Shown here: piece after piece, positions 23,842-37,944 of the stretch
Numbering within the stretch: position 1 is the first letter of the stretch
Layout of the letters: every line of letters starts with the position of its first letter
Origin: Paramecium tetraurelia
Lineage: Eukaryota > Ciliophora > Oligohymenophorea > Peniculida > Parameciidae
Direction: 5' to 3'
Length of the DNA: 64,000 bases
Assembly (NCBI RefSeq): GCF_000165425.1
Contig: NW_001798979.1
Span: forward strand, 62,001 to 126,000
Translations under genes and position numbers: made by a program
Notes under the pieces: model-generated
What the model saw: the letters and a program-made list of their open reading frames with translations, nothing else
The model's database searches: none
Told to the model about the DNA's origin: nothing

Positions 23842-26581
23842 TCATCTTGTTGTTGTATATGACCTAGATTATTATGTCTAAAATCCTTCTGCTTTAATAG
23901 TATATGCAATTAGGTATTCTGCATTGGGTTATAATGTAATTTAATATTGATTTCCCCTTTCTGGCTTTTTTAATTTTAGGCCTACCATTTTTGAAAATGT
24001 GCTTTTCACTTAAATTGCATCTTTGCCGTTGTTTTTATAATATTCATAACCAACACTAAAATAAAATAATTCAAATACCCATATTATAGAGGAAGATCTG
24101 AAATTATTTCAAGATTTTGACATCCACTTTATTCTCTCTTTGGGTTTTACATTGCTTTATCCAAGAGAACTTGTTTAATAAATGCTTGATCCTTTTAGAT
24201 CTACTTTAATTTTATTTCTTTTGGTCCGTAACTGCTAATAACAAATTATTCTTCATCCCAAAATTACCACTTCACTTTCACTTGTAAAACGTATCTACCT
24301 TTATCTAATAACTCCCCTACATAAACTTATTGATCCTATTCTTGCTTTGCGTATTCCCAGACATAACCTTACTTAGTCTAAGAAGCAAGTATCATTCTTA
24401 TAGAAGAATATTCATAATTTTTGTACTTATCTTTAAAATGTCTTGCTGATCGTTATTAAGCAGTAAAATAGTATTAACCTGCCATATCAATGTTGAAAAT
24501 GAAATAGGTAGATCTATTTGATTTACTCACAATTGTTTAAGAGGTATAAATATAGCTTTTTTAGAAATATCCAACGTAGATAGTTTTAAAATAGCGAATA
24601 AAATCTTAATAAGACATATAAAAGATTCCATCCTCTGCTTTTTCACTGACTCTTAATTGTTATTTTATTTCCTTGGTCCATGATGTACTATCATCACTCC
24701 ATTCTCCTGTCCATTCCTTTTTACCCCAAGGATTTCTCAGTTTAATCAAAGTAACCTCTCCTTTGGATGGATGCTGAATAGTTCTAATTTTTAAAATAGA
24801 ATATGCATGATCAGCAATTAAACCCATAATTTCTGAATTATTAGTTTTAGAAAATGATCCTGTTGTCATTAAACATTTTCTTTACACATTACCAATAAAT
24901 TATTCTTTAAAGTCAGGTTGATCTGTTTTCAAGCTCCAAGTTGGTCCACCAGTTAGACTTCGGATGACTTCTTTAGAATCTCCAGATATGATATTTGAAT
25001 AAGATCCAAAAGATTTGGCCCAAGCTTTCTCCATTAATAAAACCCAGATTTCTTTTGATGGGCTTTGTGAAAATGCAGGCTGATTCCCTTGGGTAGGAAT
25101 GAAATCATCAAGAATAATAGCTTTCCAAATACCATCAATGCAAAGTCTAATTGCGTAAATGCCACATGGATTCTTCGTCTAAGTTAAGAATAGATCCAAT
25201 AAAAAGTCAGGCCTATTGTATTTGTAAAATTATATTACCATCTACATGCCATTGAACTCAAAACTGATAGAAAATAGCAATCTCCTAATTACCCTTGGCA
25301 AATGTCTTTTGGACTAATCCATTTTCCTAAACCGAATCTTGATTGGGTCATATCTTTAACAAAAACCTCATATGTTGGCCAAATATCTTTTAATCGCTTC
25401 CATTAATATTGTGTTAATTTTGAACCTAAACTATATGCATTTGCTGGAAATTCAATATCTGTAAATGTTTATTTCTATTTATATAAGTCGTTAAATTTCT
25501 TGAGGAAATCTTAAACTCCTGGTATATTATAGTCTAAAATTACGTATTTCTAGAATTGTATATCAGATTTTAAAATATTGGCTTACTATGGATCTTCATA
25601 TAAAATAGATTCTAAAATAGGATTAATTTTTCTTTAAGGAGAATCTTTCAGAGGTGGTTTTATTAATTATTATTATTATTATTATTATTGTTATTATTAT
25701 TATTATTATTGTTATTATTATTATTATTATTGCTATTATTGTTATTACTATTTTTATTGTTATTATTGTTGTTATTGTTATTATTATTGTTGTTATTTTA
25801 CTTACTAATTTTATTGTTATTATTATTACTATTGCATTTATAACTTCAACTATTCTTACAAATCTTTCTTTGGTGTTTCCACTCTAGGTGATTAATAGTT
25901 ATTTTATTAGTATTAAGGTTTTTATGGCACTTAAGGTTTCTAAATTGGCGTTATTTCTTTCTGCCTTTCTTAAGTGTTTGGAGTAATAGCCCTTTTTTTG
26001 TCTGCTGAAGGATCTTGTTTTGGTTTTTAAAATGCTTTAATGCTGTTTTTCATTGAGTTGCTTTCTTACATCCAGCTCATTAGATTGTAAAGAGTAACTT
26101 TTTAAGTAGGAAATGTTGTTTTCAATTTGTTATATTCATCAGGAGACAGAGTTGGGACATAGTATTCCAAAAAGTTCTTAAACTCTTTCTCATTTAGTAA
26201 ATTATCCTAATCAAAATCAAAAATTCTAAAAACTCTCTCAATATCTTAATTCTTAATTTGAAGAGATTTTGAAATTTAATGAAAAATCTCATCTGGACTT
26301 CTTATTTTAGCATTCTGTTTTGCCAATAATTAACTGGCTTATCGAAGCAAGGCATTTAAAATATAGGCTGACATCGCTGATGCCTCATATTATAAAAGAG
26401 TTTCTAAATAAAAATTTCCTACCTCTTTTTGGGGAATTTGATCATTGAGTACTCTTATCATTAAGACGAAGTGCTATTAATCAATTACTCCACTACCAAA
26501 ACGTTTAATAATCATAATGGAATCCATTTTATTCCCAAGCTTTAATAGTGATAAGAGTATTTATTCCGAATAATTTGACAT
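23842..26581 (-). CDS. calpain-family cysteine protease with EF-hand and polyglutamine linker
   Basis: An 896-residue calpain related to the one at 555-2932. The N-terminal part has an EF-hand loop (DFDQDNLLNEKE, ~130). A Pro/Gln linker then runs into a long Gln tract (~250-310) written mostly with TAA. The protease core has Cys in QGQLGDCYFLSVLSS (~435), His in DHAYSIL (~583) and Asn in RNPWG (~610), the canonical triad. The C-terminal beta domain aligns with that of the other calpain. Introns: 26 nt directly after the Cys motif, the same place as in its paralogue, and 23 nt near the 3' end. The frame is continuous from ATG 26579-26581 to TGA 23842-23844. Confidence 0.9.
25655..25835 (-). 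repeat. UAA/CAA trinucleotide tract encoding polyglutamine
   Basis: On the minus strand this is a run of TAA codons with scattered CAA and TAG, broken by single AAA, AAT and GTA codons, giving about 55 Gln inside the second calpain. In the standard code it would be a wall of stop codons. On the plus strand the same DNA reads as a false poly-Ile frame. Confidence 0.9.
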
Positions 26582-26710
26582 TATTTAAATTAATTAAGCC
26601 CGATATATATATAAATTATGTGTATATATATAAATAAATAGAATTAGATCATGGTTTATTTTATTCAAAAAAAGTAATTATAATAGTGTTCATTTGATTT
26701 TTTATAATTA

Positions 26711-28716
26711 ATGAAGAAATTTTATTCAAGTAAGATCATGTAACATATTAATAAGCAATACAACAATTAGATATTTTTGGTCAAACAATAACGCTAAATA
26801 TCAACAAAGATTCCTACTACAAAACCTTCTTTGGTGGAATTTCGTCAATAATGATCATTGCGATTCTAATTGCTTTTTTTTTCTCAAACGTTATGGATTT
26901 CCTAAATTAAACAGAAATCATATTTTCACTTGAAACGAAGTTCACCATAAATCCAGATGAGATGATTTTGACATCTTAGAATTATATGGCTGCATTTTCC
27001 ATAGAATAAGTAGGATATGTACTCAACCCATACTTCAACATCTCAATAGAATAAAGGTATTATAATATTGATTCAGACAATACATTCGAGATGAAAACGG
27101 GAAGTTAAACAAAAGTGTAACCTACATCCCATTGGAAGCTTGCACATTATAACATTTCGATCTTTTGTTGAACGAATCAAACATAAATTTCGAGGAGCAA
27201 TACAATTAACTTGATTTCTCAAATTGGTTGTGCCCCAAGTACATTAATTGAATATATTAAGAAAGGATTTTTAATTCAAACTTAGTGGTACATATTCTAG
27301 TTAGGAATTTAACTTTATCAAAATCGTTGTAAATGATTGTTAATAGAAAAAGGAGAATGAAACAGGATGGAATCCAGTTTGTGCCTCAGAATAAATTAAA
27401 CAATAACACCTATAAAAGGAAGGATAATTTAAATTTTAAATTTATTAAGTCAATTCTGTTGTTAATCCAGGTTAACCAAAGACCTATGTGAGCTCATATT
27501 TGGATGGAGAAATGTACTTTACATTTGTGCCTAAAAAGATGTCCAGATAAGCCAACCTATTTTACAGAAAATATTAATTCTTGAATGATTTATCACTATT
27601 GCCACTGGAGTATTTTAATATATAATGTTATTAAGGAATATCCAAGAAGAGGAAGTTGTTGTTAGAGAGAACTCAGATTATAGAGATTTAACAGAGTTAG
27701 GAAGGGATACCGATAGCAATTACGCAGTTATTTATTTGAGGAGAAGTTAATTTACTGAGATTGTGAATAGAAGATATACTTAGATAGGGGAGCTTCTTTC
27801 TTATTTAGGAGGCTTTCTATAAATAATGATAACTGGACTAGGGATCTTCATTATGTACTATAATAAGGTTTAAAGTATCAATATATAGTATATTTAGTGC
27901 AGATCGAACTATCAAATAAGTTATATAATTTTAAGATAAATTCTGGGAATGAGTAAAATTAGACAAGTATAATAAAACCTAGTTAAATATTGAATGCAAA
28001 GGGTCTATCAATATCTGTTGAAGACTCGTAGAATTAGAATTTAAATGAGAGTATGGCTGATGATAAATAAAAGAAGAATTATCTAAAGAAGGCGATTATT
28101 AAATAGTTTTAGTAGTTGAATAGGGTTAGTCTATCAATAAAGTTAATCTTAAATTAGTTGACTTTCGGATTATTGTTCAATAATAACGATTCGCAATTTT
28201 TGACGAAGGCTATGTAATTATTATTCGTATAGATCATTTTAGTAATAAAGTGAATAATGACCTCAACATCCACGATATCCTTTACAAGGTTTAGGAAGTA
28301 TAGAAATTGAAGCAAGTATTATTGAGAAGATCTTAAATTATTTTATTTAATTTCACTCCTAAGCCCCTGATTACTCTGGATGATGATTATCATTTGCCGA
28401 ATCGAATGGATATTGAAGAGAATTTAAGTGATTTGATTAATTCGAATTTCGGAGAAAAGAATGAAAATAACGAAAAGAGCGATAAGAATTTGTTCACTGA
28501 CTTATACCATGTATAATTGCTTATTAAATGAAGGCTTATTTGGAGATAAAGAAGGAATTGGAAGACGAGTCAATGCCTTTTTGTTAGTTTTCTTTGAATG
28601 CGTAATTAGCCTTAGAATTAGGTCCGTAAATGCAGGATATATTCAAGAATTAGGAGTAGATTGAGAATCAGGAAAAGGTGGCATACTCAGTTATATTAAA
28701 GTCTGTAAATGAATGA
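26711..28716 (+). CDS. ciliate two-membrane-segment protein of undescribed family (copy 2)
   Basis: A 611-residue paralogue of the gene at 16298-18340. The same order is seen: QQLDIFGQTITLNI, membrane segment 1 (IMIIAILIAFFFSNVM), a large extracytosolic domain with shared blocks (QNYMAAFSIEQ, YLDGEMYFTFVP), membrane segment 2 (GGFLQIMITGLGIFIMYYN, ~335) and a charged cytosolic tail. Seven introns (26, 20, 23, 26, 23, 29 and 23 nt) bring all segments into one frame from ATG 26711 to TGA 28714-28716. The last exon (HAYLEIKKELEDESMPF...) differs from copy 1, so the tails have diverged or been exchanged. Function unknown. It diverges from the calpain, with 129 bp between starts. Confidence 0.8.
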
Positions 28717-28781
28717 AGTGAGGAAGAGTATTATTATTTGGCAATTAAATATCATTTACTTTATATAAAATATTAAATACA

Positions 28782-31147
<2,366 letters not shown>

Positions 31148-31571
31148 AACACAAATATAGGAATAATTGAAAAAGAATATTTTGGTTATAGATTAGATCT
31201 AAAAGGATACGATGGGTTAGAAAAAGGTGTTTGCTTAACCAAAAGATGCAGAGTGGGATTCGATATTTTGATTTTAGATTCTATATAGTCAACAATTTTA
31301 AATATATTAAATTATTGCGCTTTTATCTAGTAAGTTAAAAATGTAATTCACAAGTGAACTCTAAATATATAATTTCAATTTATAAATGATATAAACATAA
31401 TTCTGTGTAAGCTAAGAAAAAGTAGTAATATTTTTGATATTAATTAAATTAAGGTTTTCTGAGTAATGACATACACAATTTTAAATATCACCATTGAAAT
31501 TAATAAAGATGGTTGATTATTATGCAATGCTAAAATATTAACATAAATAATTTAGTTATTTATATTTTGAT
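31148..31571. other. intergenic stretch with a coding-like 5' part
   Basis: Directly after the PKG stop the same frame stays free of TGA for about 60 codons. At 31167-31280 it has gene-like composition (EKEYFGYRLDLKGYDGLEKG ... CRVGFDILILD). No start codon or splice site links it convincingly to either neighbour. The remaining 250 bp are AT-rich with nothing recognisable. Confidence 0.4.
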
Positions 31572-34500
31572 ATGAAAAATATGAAATAATAGCCAGAACC
31601 AGAGATTCCTACTCTATAATAATAGGATAAATATTTAGAGAGGAAGCGTTAAGGACAGGGGTTGGATGTAAATTTCAAATTGTTTAACGACTTTCTAAAA
31701 TTAAGAGCTGCTAGCTTCTCAAAAGTTACTATCATGTTGCTCGTTTCGTTTTTTCATTAAGCCTTGAGTTACATTTCTTAGTAAGGCTAATTTTTATATT
31801 CTGATATAAGCACCTTGCAGATTTACACTATTCAACTGAGAGCACTTTATTGAATCAAATTCTTAGTGCATGCCAATATGTAGACATCCTAAGTTTATTG
31901 CGAATCGACACAAACTTTTCTTATTTCATCCTGACGATAGCACTCATTTTTACAATTGGTCTAACTCTACTCTATGTGATGATTTATATTTTAGGACCTG
32001 AATACAAGCCCAGAAAGAAGTTCATAGGGAAAGTATTTAATTTATTGAATATGCAATAGTTATTTGTGTTCCTTTGCGATATTTACATTTGGTTATTGTT
32101 CTTTCCATGCATGATTACATGTTTTGAATTTTGCATTTGTAATTAAGAATAGGGATGTACTCTTGATACAGTGAGATTAATCTTAACTTTTTTGGCCATT
32201 TTGGGATTGATATGCGGTTTGCTTAATATAGTTGTATTAACTGCTTTGTTTCATAATAATTGGGAAAACAAAAAAGATTGTTTCAATGGAGAAAATGTAA
32301 TTTATCTAACCAGTTATCAATTCAGTCGTTTTGTGATGGCATTCTTCGTAGTTTTCAGGTATGATTATAGTGTTTATCCCTAAGTACTAAAGTTTACACT
32401 TTCTTATGGTTGTTTATGATAGTATCATTTCTGATCTACACATTGTTTTTAGCGAACATCCTAATTGGAAATGGCTTCCTAGCTTTTGGGACTAAATACA
32501 CTAGGTCATTATTTATCGTGATGTTGATATTTCTGGTTAGCACAACCTTTTCATCAATTGTCGATGAATTGCATCGAAGCTAGAATTCTGATACAACAAT
32601 TGAAAATTTTAGCGTTTATTTTTCATTCACTTTGATCTTCCTCTTATTGACAGTTGGTTATAACTTGAGACACACTCAGAGTATTACTATTTAATTTGAT
32701 ATCCATCAACTCACTCCTGATGCTCTGTAGAAATAAATATATACAACCCTTGCTTTCCTGGAGGTTTCACTTACTGATATCTCAATTGATACCTATTTCA
32801 AAGGGATTCTGTAGAGACATTTGGATTTTGAATGTTAACATCCTGTTATAAAAGGAGAGGGCAGGTGTTTTTGCAAAAAGAAAAGAGTCTATGATTCAAA
32901 GAAACGAAAGGAGGTGAGAGTGGAAGAGTGGATTACAACGAAAGCAATAATTATGAAATTTCTGATTAAAAGTTGGATTGAAACCTATCTTGGGGATCGA
33001 CCTAATGATGTGAGTGTTCAAATACTGTATGCTAGGTAAGAGATGATATTAAATTAGGTTTATGTTCAGTAAATTTCACAATCATCAAATTGCATTGCAT
33101 ATTCTATCAGGTCTGGAGAAGCGATTCACCTTCTTATTGGATAGATACAGATCTTATCAATTGAAATGGAAAATAATAAAATTCATCAGACACAGGAATA
33201 GTGATAGTTATAAAGGGAAATTGGAGATTGAGAATGCATTATTTGTTGAAGAACAAATTGATTCAATAAAAAACAACATCACAAACATTCTAAAGTAGAA
33301 CTGCGTATTTTGGAACAATCTTCAGTAAACAACTATTGATATGAGTGAGATGGACAATCTATTGTAAATGATTTTCAAAAAAATAGAAGCGACTAAACAT
33401 CTATGGATGACAATTACTAATTATTTGGAGTATAAAAAGAAGTGGAAATTTTATTATGCATGGTTCACTCTCTATATTTTGAATAAGAAAATTAAGAATA
33501 GAATTTTAGACAACTTCTAGGGGTTCTAGGTAAATGAGAACGATATCTTCTCAGAAGAACTGCAAGAACACAATGCCGATGAAGATGTCAATAGTGTCAA
33601 GTCTGGATACTTAGATAATGAGAAGATAGAGATAAAAAGCAGGAAAATCATATTTGATAAAAAAGCCTGTATTATATAAGCGAGCGATGACATTCAATCC
33701 TCAATTCTCAAAGTTAATAAACAATTCACTCGCATTTTCGGTTATTCTAGTGAAGAAGTAGTAAGGATGTAAGTATCATAGTTAATTTAGATTGCCCATA
33801 ATCAATTTGATGCCTGATGTCTATGGTAAAGTCCATCCTCAGATTCTCAATGATTACAAACAAACAGGTAAGAGCACCTCTCTCTATTCTCAAAGAAAGA
33901 TTTATTGTCTTCATAAATCCGGTGTTATGTTTACAGCTTGGAAATTCTTAAAATTGTATGTTGATTTGAATGGTCTCTCCTAATTTGTGATTATGATTAG
34001 GCCAACTGATTTTGATAACGAAAAGAAGCATGATTACATGATCCTTAATAATGATTGGGAAATTAATGGAATGACGAATAACGTACTTTCAGGACTCAAT
34101 CTCGATCCTCGACTTTTCAAGAAGACTTCATCTGAATTCATACTCTTTAATATGCTTCTATTTGCACCCAAACTTATTTAATATTCCAGAATAGCTCCCT
34201 TGATTAATGAGGAAAAAGATTTACCAGTTTTTGGAATGATGAAGAACCCCAAGAAACCAGTTCAAAAGGTCATTCACCATCAAAATGTCCTTGAAAATCA
34301 ATTATCTAATTCAAGCAAACCAAAAATTAATGTCAATATGCTTGGCTCAGCCTCACTCAAATAGTCACTTGGCAAACCAATTCAAGGTTTGTATTCTGAT
34401 CTTGATTTCGGATCCAAAGTGCTATTACCATAACAATCTATCGATTAATAGATACCATAATAATTGGTTATCTAAAATGAGAGAGATAAATGTCTTGTAG

Positions 34501-37500
34501 CATCAAATGAGTTCTATTAGTGATAAGAATGAATTTGATGATTTCAATAAATAAATAGGTTAATTTGAAAAGATCTAAAATCTTAATTAAGAAATGGAAC
34601 GAAGAGCTGAAGAGTAGATTAATCAACTCAAAGAAACATAATTTTAAAGTAATTACCAGAAGATTTAAACTATGGGCGTCAAAGAAAAAGATGCTTTCAG
34701 TGAGGATAATGCAAGTAGAGATGAAATGATTGAAAAAATCAAAGGAATTAAAATGTTGGAAGGCAAAATCAACAGTGGTGAATAAATTCAATTCAGAATG
34801 AAGATACCAGAGAATATGGATAAAATTATTGATTACTATTCCTCTTAAAAATCAAAGATGTACCAATTAAAAAAATAACAAGATGATGTATCCAATTTTA
34901 TTAATCTTATTTTAGTAAGTTAAATAGGAAGAAGTCATTGATTAAGGAAAGAAAAAAGAAAAAGAAAAATTCTTCACTAAATAGGGAACACAACAAAGAG
35001 AATTTAGGAAGAAAGCTAGACTCATGTTTTAAAAAGCAGCAGAAATGAAACGGTGTTAAGATGATGTGTAAATCATTTAATTATATGATATAGAAATTTC
35101 TATGAATTATTGCTTGAAATCTACTAGAAACTAATATAAGAATAAAAAACTCGCACATATAAGGTGAATTGCACTATTTAATTCATTAAAATAAAAGACG
35201 AAAGAGTAGGTATTATAAAGATAATTTCTATAAATGAAATAATGAAGATTAAACGAGTTACTAGGGAACGAGATGGAAACCGTAAATAATCAGTCTTCTT
35301 GAAAAATATTTAACCTTCAAGAGAGTTAGGTGCTAAAGGATCAAAATTGTCAGCCACTAATTTATCGAGCCAATTTGAAAATTCAAAATTTGTGTCTATG
35401 GCAAGCGAAAACGAGACTAAATAATAGATTAGCCCTGTAGATCTTAAAGTTAATCCCAAGTTCCCTCTTATGAAGGATAAGTCCTTTAAAGGAAATCTAG
35501 GTTATCAGATGAATGCTCCAATTCAAGAAATTGATGACGATAAGGATTTACTGATTGATAGTAAAGCTTTTAATAAGATGATTAACTGGGATACCTTTTA
35601 ATAACAATTCAAGATGCAACAGGGAGCACTCAACTTTTCACTTAATGCTGGCGATAATATATTCAGGAAGGAAGATAATAACAAGCCTCGTAAATTCTTG
35701 ATTAAAATCGCTTATTTGACATGGTTTTTGAGAATAATGTTTGTTGCCATCATTACGTTAAATCTGCTGACTTACTTCCTAAAACCCTTTGTAGAATTCA
35801 ACCCTATGATTTCTCAATCCAACAGAATCTTAGCATTATCTTAAATGTAAACAACCATGATTGAGACTTATGATACTCTCTTGGATCTTTTAATATTCCG
35901 AGAAGATTCTGATTTTAATGAAATGGGAATGTCGGACAAATTAACCTATTATAATTATCAACTGTCTTCTATTCAGGAGAGTTATAAGTTTCTTAAACTG
36001 CAGATTAAAGATTTAGATTAGCTATAGACTTTTCTTGATGATGGCATTTTCTATTCCAATGCCATTTTAGATGAATCTATACTTGGGTAAGCCAATACCA
36101 CTCTCACTCTAGATAGTAAAGACTACTTCACCAAGTTCATTATGCTAGAACATGAGATATCCATGATGGATGCTTCAGTATTAGAGGTCATAGGCCCATC
36201 AGATCCATTTGTTAAATTTATTAGATACGTCACAATACCATAATTATACAACCAACTAAATAATGCAGTTATGGAGTTGTAGAGTATTGTGTTGGAAAAG
36301 TCTGATTCTATTTCTGATTTTGTTGTGGTGATACTGAGCATAGAAGGATCTCTTTTGGCTAGTGGGTTTTTTGGATTATTAGTCATAATCTTCTGGATTA
36401 GTCAAACATACAAAGCAGTTTTAAAGATCTTCATACTTATTTAGAAGAATGATTTAAATAAAATAGTCAAATAGCAAAAGTTCATCGAAAATCAATTTAA
36501 GTATATCATAACAAAAGACCTAGAAATCAGTGGAGTTTAACCAAAAGGGGTTTATCAAAGATTTAATTCACTTTCCTCTAAACATAATTTTCAAATGCAA
36601 CAAAACTTCCTCTTAATCAACGAAGAAGAAGAGTAGAATATGAATAAGAAGAGAGAAAAGAATATCATCGATCGATAATTGCTAAAATCGTTGACTCTTA
36701 AACTATATGCCACCTATATCATCTTGGTTCTATTATCTGCTGGGGCTTCCTTCGCCTTCTTCTTTACTCTAAAACAAGCCAGTAGCGATATTAGTAATCT
36801 TATTTAAATTGGATCTGTTACTATTTCAGACTTTTCAGATAATTAACTATTATTAGTATCTGTTAAGGAGCGATATTATAATGAGGATAATTATCAATCA
36901 AATTACCTACCTAAAGTTAAGACTTTGCTAGAGAGTCAAATTGAAAGTGTCAAGCAAACTCCTTAAATTGATGATCCTGGACATGGAAACTACTATGATG
37001 GATTTTAAGCAATTTATTTTGATAATCTTTGCTATTATCTATTTAATCAATCCTGTAAATAAATTATATTATCTTAGAACTATCTTCATCTGAATAGACG
37101 GATTGTGAGCAGTTAGTGAATGGCAAATTAAAAGACGGAATAGTGGCATTTAATTAGTATTTCCTCTCAAATGTCTAGGATTATGTTCTATTAAATATAG
37201 ATAGATTTGGGTACATCAATAATAAAATGATTTGGAATCTTAATTCCTGTATTGATTATGTCAAAACAGCTTTCAAAACTTTACTTACAGAGTGGGCTCA
37301 TGTATAAAATATAACTATTATTTATTAGGATTTAAATGTAATTAATTGATTCTAATATCACATTAGTTTTAGTGTTGCTAATTGTTATGCAATTATTTTA
37401 ATTATTTGTCTTTCTGGCAATTGCTGAAATGTACTTGGTAAGCCAACTCAATAAGACCTTTTCCTTTTATCGATTAGTTTACAAATCCTATATGCCAAAT

Positions 37501-37566
37501 GATATAATTTAGAAAGAGAAAATCATAAGAGCTCAATTAATACGTTACAATATAATTAAGAAATGA
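31572..37566 (+). CDS. large multi-spanning membrane protein with PAS domain
   Basis: One long gene (roughly 1900 residues). A cytosolic start is followed by about ten hydrophobic segments (31700-32700). A soluble region then carries a PAS-type sensor fold: ASDDIQSSILKVNKQFTRIF and GYSSEEVVRI, then LPIINLMPDVYGKVHP with the H-x-x-x-L-x-x-Y-x-x-TG pattern seen in ciliate membrane PAS proteins. A Gln/Lys-rich linker follows, then two more hydrophobic blocks (35690-35790, 36300-36410, 36710-36780) with long helical stretches, and a last membrane segment near 37380. Clear introns include 22-nt ones at about 33040 and 33770, 28 nt near 34900 and 26 nt near 35070. Splicing near 31760-31840, 34400-34500 and 37300-37370 is unresolved, so it could be two genes. 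Function unknown. Confidence 0.65.
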
Positions 37567-37944
37567 CTTTTATTATATATTAATTAGTTTAATCTTAATC
37601 TAATATTATTAAAATCAGAAATTATATGATGATCAAAGAATAACTCTAAGGAAATTAAGGTTGGATTGGATTCGATCGATAAAATGTAAATTATTTTTTA
37701 TTTTTTAGTATGAGAAGGTTTTTTATTATTCTCAAGTTTCATAACTAATTAGGTAGGTTTAATCTATTTCTGAATTTCTTCAGCATTTTTAAATTTTATT
37801 GCAAGGACCCGATAATAAAAATGTTAATCGCTATCAGCTAATAATTCATTAATTGATTGATCGAATTATTTTGAATAAAGGTTCTATTATATGATAAAAA
37901 AAGATTCATAAATTTAATTGGAATTTATTTATATCTTATTTATT
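37567..37944. other. AT-rich convergent intergenic stretch
   Basis: 378 bp between two convergent stops. It is very AT-rich with short open frames on both strands but no gene-like composition. Nothing recognisable. Confidence 0.6.

Noticed and set aside
25654..25887. Plus-strand poly-Ile/Val open frame
   Set aside because: It is the antisense of the polyglutamine tract of the calpain. The composition is pure repeat and it has no gene context.
36123..36386. Minus-strand 87-codon frame
   Set aside because: Antisense to a continuous coding stretch of the PAS membrane protein. No homology or splice support.
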